DNA of 64,000 bases, from assembly GCF_000346465.2 (NCBI RefSeq), contig NC_034009.1:214017-278016 (forward strand), read 5' to 3'. Origin of the DNA: Prunus persica (taxonomy: Eukaryota; Streptophyta; Magnoliopsida; Rosales; Rosaceae). A program made the position numbers and the translations under genes. This document shows, piece by piece, positions 35,176 through 47,683 of the stretch (position 1 is its first letter; every line of letters begins with the position of its first letter). The notes under the pieces are model-generated. The model worked only from the letters and a program-made list of their open reading frames with translations, was not told where the DNA came from and did no database searches.

Positions 35176-35805
35176 TATCTTTTTTATTTGCAAGTTCAAA
35201 TATAGATACTTTCGTCACATGATTGTTTAGCTGTTACATAGTGACCACCAAATTTTTGTCTGTGTGAGAAATATAAAAGAAAATTACTTTGAAAAATCGT
35301 ATAATATTTATATTTGGGGCAATGCAGCAAAGTTAAATTGACCATTAATTTTGATAATTTTTTTAATGACGTGGTACATGGAGCCCTACTTTTGAAACTG
35401 AAACCTAATTTGTGTTCGATACTGTAACTTTTTAAACACAAACATGTACCTAATTGAAATTATCTGAAAACTTGAGGATGTATATCGCAATTAGTCCGTA
35501 ATTTGATAAACCAAACGTAGCCCCTAAACCAATCATATCATTTCACAAAATTTAAAAGGAAACCGCCTTAATCGAAATCCAAATTAATACAATTTATTAA
35601 TTAATTACATATATACATATGTACTTCCCAATGGAATCGTCCTTTCATGAAACCTAAAACCCTCTATTTTTTCCCTCTTTCAAAACACCAAAACCCCCTC
35701 TCCCCCCAAACATCTTCTCATTCTTACTTTCGTTTTAAATTCTTCTTTTGATTTTAAATTTTTCGAAACTTTTCCTCGTTGTTGCTTCGCATAGATCTTT
35801 CATAT
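35176..35805. promoter_or_regulatory. Upstream region of the YTH-domain gene
   Basis: Presumed promoter and 5' UTR. C/T-rich leader sequence (CCCCCTCTCCCCCC near 35694) precedes the ATG at 35806. No specific element was identified. Confidence 0.4.
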
Positions 35806-38800
35806 ATGGACAAGCATCAGGACGACCAAGATCGCATCGTCTCCACTGGTATCTGTTTGTTTTTGGGGAGAAATATGTGATATTATTGTGCTGTTTTTAA
35901 AAAAAAAAAAATCAATTTTTATTTGTGTGCCTGTGAAAAATCCGTCTTTGTATTTCTCTTCGTTTTTGTTGTTTTGCAATAAGAATTTGTGGGTTGCTGT
36001 TTTATTCCTAGCATTCATGTGAATATTTGGTAATTCCCAGATTGTGTTTTTCTTTAATTTGATGAGAATTCTTTATTGGGTCATTGCCACATGTAGCTTT
36101 AAGCACTTAGTGCCGAATGCATTATGTTTCTGGTCATGCTCTTGGGGTTTCCCTGTGGTTTAGTTGAATCTTGATTCCCCAAACCCTAAAATAGGGTTTT
36201 GTGTTTCTGGGTACTGTTATTGTGCCAAATGGCCAAGAGCGGATTGTTAGGAACACAAGTCACTGAAATCTCCTTCTGTAATGAAATTGGCGACTCACCA
36301 TTGTTCTCCATTATTCGGGTGCCTGAAATTCATTTATGAAGAAATATGCTTTGTCCCCCCTAAAGAATTTTTTTTGTTCAGTTTAATAATGCAACTGCTT
36401 CTGTATGAGTTATGGTTTTAAAGTACGCTGCAAGCAACTGACTGAAGTAGAAAGCTCTCTTCATTGTCAACAGTTGGTGTATTATGTGCTTGATTTGAAA
36501 ACATGACACATGTTCAGATCTTCAGCTCCTTCCTTTTGGCATGAGTTTTTTTGCACTCGATCAATATTGCTTGCCCTTGTATACTTTTGGATTGATGAGC
36601 GAGTACAGCTACTTGAGTAAGGAGAGAGTTAGCATTGGTGAGTAGAGGTACTTGAGAGGTTAGTGTTACAGTTGGAGGAGTGAAGCTATCTAAAAGAAAG
36701 GAGCGGTACCATTGGTGAGTGGAGTTGCCTAAGAGAGGTTAGGGGCAACCAATGGCCCATTGGGAAGGAAGTTACCTAAAAGAGGATGTCAATCTCTGGA
36801 AGCATATTGGCATACTAAAATCCAAATATCCCACATTGAGAAAGTTGAACACCTTGAATAACTGGTATCTGAAATCTCTAGTACCCTTTCCTGACAAGCT
36901 GGTTCAGTAGGGGTAAGTTGCCCATGGGTTTGAACAATCTGCAATCTGTGTGATTGCGTTCCCATCCTCTGTGAGGGTGGAACGTTGGATGTACGTAGGG
37001 GTAGACCTTTTTGTTAAATTATAATTTTTGTTTCTGTGGTATATACCTGCTGTTTCCAATTTTCTCCAACTTTCTCCAACATCTCTGCATATGTTGTTCG
37101 TCCGAGATACTAAATATCAATTCTGGATGCAGGAGAGAGACCTGTTAAGTCAGATATGGTGAAAGACCAGGTACTTGGTCGTGTATTCATTAAGAATGTT
37201 GTCTCTGTTTACTTTTGAAGGCTTTGGTAACTGTGTTTCATTAATTTTGTAATTTATTTTCAGCCAGTTTCTTCTGAAGATGAAAGAATAGTTTCAGTGA
37301 ATCCTTCTCCTGCTGCAGTCATCACAGGGCCTTCAAGTGATGCTACAGAACAACCCAAGTCTTCAGATGTTGGTGGAGAACGTAGCACCCCCCATCCGCT
37401 TAATTTGTATGCATCTCAAGAACAGAGCATTTCATACGGCGGTTAGTTTGTTGACCCTTTTCTGCTGTCATTGGTTTAGGAGGATTACGAAGGTCTAAAT
37501 AGTGGTGGTTGATGTTAGAAGTCAGTCTGATTCCTGTAAAATCTTATTGTTCTAGCATTTCCCTTGCAATTTAACCCATTGCAAATTGACCGTTTTCCAT
37601 GCATAACATTTTTTTTTCGTGGAATTTCGTGAACTATGTTTGATGTTGACACATAAAATTCAGTGTGACAAGATATTGATGATGATAACAATGTTCAGCT
37701 ACTCTTCACATCGTATATAATTAAAATCATGGGGGATCTTATTTTAAAGTTTGGACTGGTTTCAGGTTATGGCAGTAACACTGGTACTTGGGATGGATAT
37801 TCTCAGTATCTTAATGCTGATGGAATGCATGTTGTATCACCAGTGAGTATAATCTTCACTTGTGAAATTCTTCAGATTTCCTTTTGAGTCAAACTTATTT
37901 GTTTTCTTTCTCTTGAATTTTTAGGTCATTTACAACGATAATCCATCTCTTCTGTTTCACTCTGGTTATGGCTTCAATCCTGAAATTGCATACGGACAAT
38001 ATTCACCAGTTGCTACACCTTTGCCTTCTGTAATGGTAGATGGCCAACTTTACTCCACGCAACAGGTCCCTTTCTCTCCATCTTATTACCCTCAGCCATC
38101 TCCTCCAAGTATGTCTCATATTTCTTCAGCTATTCCAGTTTCACCAACTGAGCTGATGACATCAGAAAGTAATAGGACTGACAACATGGCCTTTGGGCCA
38201 GGATCAGGTTACTTGGTAAATTTTAGATCATTTAGCGGAGGAGATCCGTCTGGACATCTTGGTTCTAGTGCCTTAGCATCTCCAGCAATTTATCCTCCAC
38301 CAATGGGCATTCTTGGGTCATATGAACACAGTGTTGGGCAGGTTTGTTTTTATTTAATATTCACTATTTTCATTCCATGGTAAAGAGATGTTTCTAGACT
38401 GGAAGAATTGATACACCGTTAGTAGGATATTTTTGTTCACACTTACCTTATGAACACAACTTTGGGCATAATTATGTAGTTCCAGTATAGGAGGCATTTC
38501 TTTATTTTTTTTTCATGATATGTATTATAGTTATCATTCCCCATGTGATTACTATTGTTCTCACCACTGTTATTGCCACACAACCCATGTGTTCTTGGCA
38601 TCATTCAAGATTTCAGAGATAATGGCATTAATGCTATATGCACTTTTTTTTTCTTTTCTTTTGGGGTGTGGGTGTTTGTAGTTATTTTTATCCCCAGGTA
38701 TCCTGTGGGCGCTTCATAGATAGAAATGTGGGAGAGAGGTTGAAAAAGAAACGGGTGTTGTGGTAAGAAAAATAGATAACAAGTCACAGGTTCATTGTAA

Positions 38801-41800
38801 TGATGTGCGGTTGTTTTCCTGGTTTTTGAGTAGAAACCCTGGCCAATATTTTATTTGTTCTTGTGAAACTTTTTATAATAAATGTTTTTTTTTCACCTAA
38901 TATTATTTTCTTCATTTGAAATATCACAAGGGTTGTGATTCAAACTTTTAGGAGTTTGGTAGCTTTAAATTAGTTACATAAGACACCAAACAAATCAAAT
39001 CAGTTCTTGCTCTTTTCTTTTACTGGGCCTTTAAATTGATAGGCAAATAAAACATATCATGTTTCTTGTTCTTGAAAGGGCCTTGCCATACAAGATTTAG
39101 GTGACCGATGTTTCCTTAGTAAATATAAACTTACTACACTCATGCTGCTTGTAAGATAAGACCATATGCTGCCCATCCAGGGGTAAAATTTTCTTGAATA
39201 GTTGAAATTCTAACCATACTTGAAGATTCATTCTTAAGGCTCATAACCTTTTGCTCTAAAGGTTTTACAATTAAAATCAAATGTGTGGACTCTGTTGATC
39301 ATTTATATTTATGCTAATATTTATGCATTTCTTCTATCAAGTATAGATTTTTCTTTCTAAACCGTATCATAGTTATGCCAGCTGGTCGTGTTTTATTTGT
39401 GGGGATGACTAATAGATGACTATGATTTAATTTCAGATTTCTCATCAACAGGGCCCGGCGCATGGATTTGGATTGATATCAAGTTCATATACTGGACGCT
39501 ATCCTCATGGTAGTTCTTATCAAAGCTCTAACTTTGGTGATGCTTCCCTTTCTTATTCATTTGGTAATGACCGGAACCGACTAACTGTTGACAAGAGCAG
39601 AAGAAGAGAGAGGGACTGGGACTCAATTTGTGTTTTCAATAGTTCACATGATGGCTTCAATGACCGTAATCGAGGACCAAGGGCTTCAAAGCTGAAGGGA
39701 AAGAATGCTTCCGACCAGAGTTCATATAGTGCTAAGAAAATGGGACTATCTGCTTCCGGAATTAACCTTGATTCATTTAACCGGCTGGATTTTGTCACGG
39801 ATTACGAGGATGCAAAGTTCTTTATCATTAAGTCTTTCAGTGAGGACAATGTTCATAAAAGTATTAAATACAGTGTTTGGGCCAGCACGCCCCATGGAAA
39901 CAAGAAACTTGATGCTGCTTATCATGAGGCACAGAGGATAAAAGGCAGCTGCCCGGTTTTCTTATTCTTTTCGGTATGCCCCTTTTGTTAATTTCCTAAT
40001 TGTTTAAGCAACTGGCTTTTTTTTTTGTGGTTGGGGGTGTTTGGTGGTGGTTACATAATTGATATCAGCACCACAAAGTATAAGGCAGAAAGATACTAAT
40101 TAGGTATTGATCCCCATTTAGAGCCTGGTGATAACAAAAATGTTTGATGTGGCAACCATATTAGTGCTTCTCTCTTTGAGATTCATGGAGATGACTGCAG
40201 TTTCTTTTATATTTCATTCTTTGGACCTAATAACTGTATGGATTCATGGTCTCTGTGTTGCACTAGTCCTTATCGAATTAGTTCTGTAAATCTCTGTTCC
40301 CATCTCTTCCCGTTGAAACAGTAGGAGTTTTCATGCCACCCCAAGAAATAAGCCGACTTTTAGGTCTTTTCTTTTGAAACTATAGGTACTTACAAGTAAC
40401 TTGTTGCCTGTGCTTAAACTATTTTATATTCGCTCTTTAGTTATGTCAGTCCTCTTAGAGTTTGTTGGTTTACCACAGGTTAATGCTAGTGGACAGTTTT
40501 GCGGGGTAGCCGAAATGGTTGGATCCGTAGATTTTGAGAAGGATGCTGATTATTGGCAGCAAGATAGGTGGAGTGGGCAATTTCCAGTTCAGTGGCATAT
40601 TATTAAGGATGTTCCTAACATTCGGTTTCGTCACATTCTACTTGAAAATAATGATAATAAGCCTGTCACTCACAGCCGAGATTGTCAGGAGGTAGTACAT
40701 CTCTCTCCATCTCTTTGACTTTCATTTAGAAACAAAAACTCCATTTTTGTTTAGAACTTAGATTTGGTTTTAATACCTTGACATTTATTATATGGTTTCT
40801 GTTTCCACTTCGACCCTAGAGAAAGCCATTTCTTGGTTGATGTTTTTCATTATATTGGAATTTGTGTACTCAATGAAATTTCAGATGATCATATATTAAT
40901 ATTTGATAGGTTTCATTGATTGCCTTGGGCTTTCAAAGTTTCACAGTTGTGAATATATGGGTTTTTAAAATTTCACTTTTAGTGTGAAAACACAATATAT
41001 TGAAGATGTAGTAGGCTAGTAAGATTATGTCATGCATACTAACTAATGAAGATTTCAGTTGTGGGTGGGTGATTTGGTAAGCTAGTAGGATTATTTTCAT
41101 TTTTGTAAAAAATTTTGCATTCATTTTTTTGTAGAATTCAAAGTCACATGTTTGAATAATGTCAGGATTATAAGTCATTTATGATAGTCAATTTACCAGT
41201 GTTTCAGCGTCATGGTTTGTCGTCACAAAAAGTTTGATCTTCTTTCCAGAAAAATAAAATTAAAAAAAAGCTCTTATGCAACACAACCCTTGCTGCGTGA
41301 TGTTTGACCAAATCAAAATTTGTTTACGGTCTCATATGTGCAGGTCTTTCTGAAAGTATGATGTATTGCAGGCATTATCATGAGTTATATATTGCCTTTT
41401 GCTGGAAAATTTCATGCTTTTCATGATAGCTTTATTTTAGGAGCTACCCTGTCCTCTCAAACCCCCTTCAAGTGGGGTGGATCATGTTGGGTATGCACTG
41501 GGTGATTCGGGTTGAGGATTGTCAACCTAAACCATCTGACTAGATAAAAACAGAGTTATAATTTAGGTTCAAACCCCAAAACCTAGAAATGAAAAAGCAG
41601 TTTCTTTCACAAATTCAGAATTAACTAGAGTGGTTAAAAAAAATCATTTTACACATATCAATGCATGTATCTCGTCTAAAGAATAAACACACCAAGTTTG
41701 AAGTGGAGTTGGAAAGGCTTATCTAGTGGTAATTGAGCACTCTTAACTTATGCATCTTTCACTTTAAAAAATGGCTTTCCAAACTGTTTCTTTTTGTAGG

Positions 41801-42488
41801 TAGGCTGGAAGTTCTGGGTTTTTGCCTAGTCTAAGGTTATCTAGTATGAAGTGTTTGAAACGATAATCTCAGTCCTGACATATCAGTCACAATTTTTTTT
41901 TTATAGTACACATTTCTTACATAATGCATTCAATCTGTTTCCTTTTACCTCCTTGTCTACGTTTGGCTTGTCTGCTGATTTAGAGTTTACATCTGCCTGA
42001 CATTTTCTTTCTTGATGGTGAAATATTGTTAGGTGAATCTGAAACAGGGTATTGAGCTGTTGAAAATTTTCGGCGATTATGATGCACGGACATCTATTAT
42101 AGATGATTTCGAATTTTATGATGAGCGGGAAAAATCCTTGAAGGAAAGGAAAGTTAGACAACAAGCTTGTTCGACTACAGATGGTTCTGATTCACTTGCT
42201 GTTGATTCTGTTAAGGAAATCTCTAATAGTTTTGATGAAGCCCTGAAGTTGAAAGGAAATAGTAGTGAAGAAGTCTCAGGAACTGAGCTTAACATTAGCT
42301 CAAAAACAGATGCTTCAGCTATATTTGAACATGATTCTGTAGACCAAATATCTGATAGCTTATCTCAAGTATTGCAGTTGGAAAAGGGTGATAAAGAAAT
42401 AGTAGGACAATCTGAAAGAAGTGGTGGACACCACAGCGAGTCTGTTGACAAGAAGGTGGCAACAGTTGTATCAACTGGAAGTGCTTAG
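35806..42488 (+). CDS. YTH-domain m6A reader, ECT family
   Basis: Cytoplasmic YTHDF-type protein that binds N6-methyladenosine in mRNA. Exons: 35806-35848, 37133-37170, 37264-37441, 37766-37842, 37925-38341, 39437-39973, 40479-40691, 42033-42488, with consistent phases, giving 652 aa. The N-terminal about 370 residues are low complexity, rich in Ser, Tyr, Pro, Gly and Gln, as expected of the disordered region of plant ECT proteins. The YTH domain spans about residues 375-510: [68 protein letters not shown] and DCQEVNLKQG. By my count the aromatic-cage tryptophans fall at 399, 456 and 461, with the W-x4-W spacing of YTHDF proteins, so m6A binding should be intact. The C-terminal tail is acidic and Ser-rich. 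Which ECT paralogue it is cannot be settled here. Confidence 0.93.
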
Positions 42489-45372
42489 GCATTTTAGATG
42501 CATGTGGTGACAGCACTCTACTGTACCTTTGTGATTTTATGAATTGCTCACTAACTGACGAAGTTTGAGGTGGTAATTTGGTCATCTCGAGCAGTCAGGC
42601 TCCAAGCTGACTCCGTAATTTTCCCTTTTCTTTTGTATTTTTTTTTCAAGGTAAATCGTTGAGAGTCATTAGGTGGTGGTACTCCAGGCATGCTGGGCAG
42701 GAAGGCTGTTTGGTGACACCCATTTTGTATTGAAGTATTTTTTCTCTTTCTGTTTTTTCTTTTTCATTGTTTTGTTTCAGGGTAGATGGTTTTTGGCGAT
42801 GTGGAAGTAGTTGGATGAATGCAGGTTGTGGTGGGGTGTCTGTATACTATGTCTGATGCCTTAGTGGTTGTAATTTTAGAGTTGTTTACTGGTTTTCTAT
42901 TGGCGGCTGGGTAATAGAAGAATTTGTGATGTTACCCATTTGGGAGGTAGATCAATAAGGAAATCAAGAAAAATGCAATATTACACAAGATTTTCTCTTC
43001 TCTTTTTAATCTCTCTCATCTCTGTTTATATGATTAAATTTAGATTATGTATAAATAGTTAGGCTGCGAAAAAAAAAAAAAGAAAAAAAAAGGGAGAGTT
43101 GTGTTCCAGGAATTAATACCAGAATTGCAATATGTTCTTTCTATATTTGTTTGGCTAATCTAAAGATATAATTTGCACCACTCCATCTCCATGCGTCGTT
43201 GGATTGGCTGATTAAAAAGCTTGCATATTTTCAGGTAAGCAATTAATGCATTTAAAGATTGTCTTAGTCGATCATAAAACCCCAACCAACCAACCAACTA
43301 GAATCAAGATGACTATTTGTGATCGATTTAAACGACGTCTTTAACTTGCTGCTGCCAATGTAGGTATGGCCCAGAATGATCCATCGCATCCATCGATGAT
43401 CGATCACTTGCTCACTCTTGTTCATCATCAGAAAAGGAAAGCAAACGCGAAGCTCGGGTTTCCTGCTCAAGGGGAGCAATGACATGTGTCTCTGGTGCTC
43501 TCTCTCTACAGCTAAGCCTCTACCAACTGCGTACCAAGGAAGGAGGTGCATTTATTTACGATTGCAACCCGTTTCTACTCCTACTTCACCAGTTTCATTT
43601 CAATTGTCTCTCCATGTTCCAAAATTGTGATTCAACTTAATATTCCCTGTTAATAATTTTGACAAGAAAATTAAAAACAAGTCTTCATCGATGAAGCTGT
43701 GAATGCATATATAATTTCTCTATGTTAAGGGTTCCTTATTGTAAGAAAAGTGCACACATTCTTCTTAGGGCTACTCAATAATGTATTTTAATGGTTGAAA
43801 CCGTCTATATTTTAAGTAATACTTGCAATCATCCAGATCCAAAGTGTTATATGGTCATATAAAATCTATAACAACTAAAAATTGTTTGAAAAAACTGAAA
43901 AGAAAATGTGGCTAACAAAATGGTTAAATAATTACCGATTTAGATTATTTTTTTGCATGAATAATTCTTGAAAGAGAACTTGAAAACTAAACGGTTTACA
44001 ACACATAAATAAGATGTTTGTCTTTTCGTTTTTTGGTGTGCATTAGCCTAAAACTTGAGAATTAAAACCTAAAAGATCAAATTGTGATTTTTGTCCTTGG
44101 TTGAGTAGATTCAATTATTGTGACTTAATATTTTGTTGCAATTCAAGGATAATGGCTTTATATTTTGTCGCACTTGACTCGTGGGTGGCATATGTGATGA
44201 TAATCCAACTTTTTGGAGGTGTAAAGCACCTCACATGTGCCACTCAAATACTAATTTTATAAAGATAAATTGACGGAATTAAACCATATTGTCTTTAAAT
44301 TATGAAAATTTGAAACTATATGGACTAAAGTAGAAGCTCACCCATAAACTACAGGACCAAAATCATAATTTAAGAAAAAGTTAAAATCTAACCACTTAGA
44401 GCATCCACAATGAATTCTCTAAATCATATCCTTAGACAAATTTTAGGGAGGAATTGTAAAAATACAACTCCAACCATGCTCCATATCCACCTCTTAAAAT
44501 AGGGAGACTTCTATGAGCTCTTAAATCTGATGAGAGAGAAAGGACTCTTAGTGGCTCCCTATAATTTAATGCTGCTTTGTTACATATGCATTAGTAAAAA
44601 GACAGCGTCTCGACTCATCGAAAGTCGGGGTTGAGGAAGTCTTATGCAAAAATGTTTTTCGATTGAAGGATATTGCGAGGTAAAAGGAGTGAAAAAGAAG
44701 TGGACTGGACATGGAAGTTGGAGAAGGCATCTTAAATTCATGAGATTGATTTCCAATGAAAAACAAGTCATGCCAGCCATTGAGGATCATTAGTCAATCT
44801 TCCTATTAGGATGGAAATGCTATGCAATTTTTGAATGTTGGATTGCTGCAGCAGCATGCGCACTTTGACCTGACCTGGCTGCGCTCACGCTAATTATGCG
44901 AGTGTACCAACCACCATTAGCTTGTAGTATGATTGTGACACATGTTTTAATTACCTCCAAAATGGTTATACATTTGTTGAATTTTGATATCCAAAAGCAG
45001 TGACTTTTAATTCTAGGATTGAGTAAAATTCAACTTGTAAACAGTTGTGTACAATATAATATCTTGCCGATCGATCGATCGTGAACATGATGGAGGAGGC
45101 ACTAGGAAGCTGCGTTGTTAATAATATGTTTATTATTAATTCTTAATTTCTCCATTATACAAGCTTTAGCCCTGATTAAACACGTACAGTGGACATGAAG
45201 AACAAATACAAGTTACAACAATAACCAAGAAAAAGAAAAGGATCCCAAAAAAAGAAGAACCAAAGCCTTGTTCGATTGTTTTATGTATACATCTGCAACT
45301 TAGCTAGATAATTAAATAGACAAGGAAGGAAGGAAGGAATTGCACGTCGCCAGCCAGCCCTTTCAAGTGAAG
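42489..45372. other. Intergenic region between convergent ECT-type and CYP716A genes
   Basis: The ECT-type 3' UTR probably reaches about 43000. No gene is recognised beyond it. GAGCATCCACAATG at about 44400 resembles the terminal motif of plant hAT-type MITEs, but the other end was not found. Short open frames at 43418-43630 and 44566-44790 have no recognisable similarity. Confidence 0.5.
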
Positions 45373-46273
45373 TTAAGCAGTCTTTTTGTGAGGAAAAAGG
45401 CGGACGGGGAGGCCCTTGGCCGGCATGGGGAGAGGGTCAACGACGATCTTCTCATCGGGAAGAATCTTCTCCCACTTGAACCTCTTGACCAAGTTGTGCA
45501 TGAACACTAAAATTTCCAGGCGGGCATACTCTTTGCCTGGGCACATCCTGGGGCCTCCTCCAAAGGGCACAAAGGTGTAGGGTGCTGGCCCATTTCCTTC
45601 GAATCTTGTTGGGTCGAATTTAAATGGTTCCGGGAAGTAATCTGCGTTCTTGTGTGTTGAGTTTGCACTCCAATATAACTGCACCAACCATCATGTTCAT
45701 GTCATTAATTATTTATTAATTAAGTCAATTAAACATTATTAATACAAACAATTAAGTTAATATGATATGATAGAATGCGTACCTTCCAGCCCTTTGGAAT
45801 GGTGAAACCATTGAAGACAAAGTCAGCCAAGGCTTCCCTGAACGCTCCTTGAAGAGGTGGTGCCAATCTCAGCACTTCTTGGGCTACGTTCCATGAGTAT
45901 TTCATCTTCTGTAGGTCATCCCAGTTCAACAACTCCCCTGGGGCTTTGCAACTCAGGATCTCCATTTGCTCTGTTAATCATTTCAAATTAATTACATAAC
46001 ATTGTTAGTTAATAATTAATGAATTTAAATAAACCCCCAAATTGAAAAAGGTTAAATATGTAATTGCAAGAGAAGCAGGTAGGCAGCTGATCTTATTTGA
46101 CTATTTATATAAAAATCTCTTTTGCCGACCCAAGGAAGGCTACAACTTACAAGAAATAGAATATATTAAATATGGTGATGGGTTTGGTTTATGTTCATGT
46201 TTATGTTTATCCAAGGCGGCCAAAGGTGATTAATTAATTGACTCACATCGAAATATCTATTGGTCGACTATTA

Positions 46274-46322
<49 letters not shown>

Positions 46323-47683
46323 CAGTTCCCACTTCATTAATTGACCATAGGAAAAATGAAAGCTTAGATCTGCAAAGGTTTTGAGATTTGATAGAAAGAG
46401 CATCATAAATTATTTCGACTTTTAATTACTATATGGAAAGAAGTAATTGGAAATTAATGAAAGAAAATGATTGACATATATGATACGTACCCTTGTAGAC
46501 CTCATCGTAAATGTGAGGAAGCTCAGCAAGATACTTGACAATGAAAGTGCAGGTAGCGCTGGCCGTGTCATGCCCACCAATCAACAACCCCAAAATCTTA
46601 TCGGCAATATCGTGTTCCTTCATGTGAGTTCCATGCTCATCGCACAACAACAACATATGTGACAATATGTCTTGTGTTGGGGACGCCTTGCCCTCAGCCA
46701 GATCAATCTTCCTCTGCTTGATGATCTTTGTCAGCTCCTCTCTGATGAAGTTGGACGCCTTGATGGCTTTGTAGAACGGAGTTCCGGGGAAGTCCAGAGG
46801 CATCGATATGATCCCGGACGCCAACAGGGCGAATGGATCGCCTAGCCTTGCTATCTCCGTTGCGTCCTCAAGGCTAACAAACAACCGTGCAGCAAGCCAA
46901 AAGGTGTAGCTGTTGAAACGCACATCATCAATTACACATACAGTAATTAAAATCAATGTAGACCCGCTCTATTACTTACTAATACTATAATCATTTATTC
47001 TTTACATGTTATGTTATTAAACTGGTGATTTTAATCACATTGTTAATCTATATTCTCGGTTAATATCTATCAGTGATCTAAATTGCTAATTTAGAAAGAA
47101 AAAAAAAACAAAAAGTAACATGTCATATTGTTAAATAAAATATTTACTTCTTGGCAAGGGGGAAGACTTCAACTTCCTTCCTGTTTTCCCAACCATCAGC
47201 AAAGTGCCTCTGGGCAACAGTGTCCATGATCCCGATGTATCGTTGGAGAGCCTCAGGCTTCATGAAGTTGGGGAGCATCTTTCTCATCTTCTTGGCCTCC
47301 TCTTTGGCGGAAGTCTCTTGGGAAGAAGGGAAGACCTTGTTGACAGAGCTAGGCCACCATGCAGTGACAAGCTTGTTTTCATTGGAGAACAAGAACTTGT
47401 TGCAGGCAGCGCCGCAGAAGATGGCAGCCTTCTCGCCGAAGATGGAGGTCTTGAAGACGTCAGATGAGTACTTGGTCATGCGGTCAAAGATGAACTTCTC
47501 AGGGTGGCCTTTCCATCCTGAGGCCAAGAACTCATAGCTCTCACCAATCACAGGGTAGCCAACTTTGCCAGGCGGGAGGTTGTTTCCGGTGAACTGAGCT
47601 CTGTGGCGGTAGAAGAGCGCAAAGAGAGAAAAAGAGATGAAGGAGACAAAACCCAAGAGGAGGGTGAGATAGAAATGCTCCAT
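45373..47683 (-). CDS. Cytochrome P450 CYP716A-type, triterpene C-28 oxidase candidate
   Basis: ER-bound P450. CYP716A enzymes typically oxidise C-28 of beta-amyrin, alpha-amyrin or lupeol to oleanolic, ursolic or betulinic acid. Exons (minus strand): 47683-47148, 46909-46491, 45970-45783, 45678-45373, with GT..AG borders and matching phases, giving 482 aa, the usual length. Residues 5-25 form the membrane anchor ([20 protein letters not shown]), then [13 protein letters not shown] (Pro-rich hinge). The I-helix motif GGHDTA is at about 290-295, ExxR as EVLR at about 350-353, PERF region FDPTRFEG at about 402-409, and heme loop [10 protein letters not shown] at about 420-429 with Cys 427 as thiolate ligand. 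All catalytic motifs are intact. [17 protein letters not shown] and [13 protein letters not shown] are CYP716A-typical. Substrate and product are inferred from family only. It diverges from the OSC gene 15.4 kb away. Confidence 0.95.
46274..46322. repeat. (GT)n(GA)n microsatellite in CYP716A intron 2
   Basis: About ten GT units followed by about fourteen GA units. Likely polymorphic, and usable to recognise alleles of this locus. Confidence 0.9.

Noticed and set aside
43383..43520. GGTGCTCTCTCTCTACAGC looked like a miR156* strand
   Set aside because: No complementary arm with the mature miR156 sequence is present nearby, and the match is only to the CT-rich part.
47151..47537. 128-codon plus-strand frame
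   Set aside because: Antisense shadow of CYP716A exon 1.
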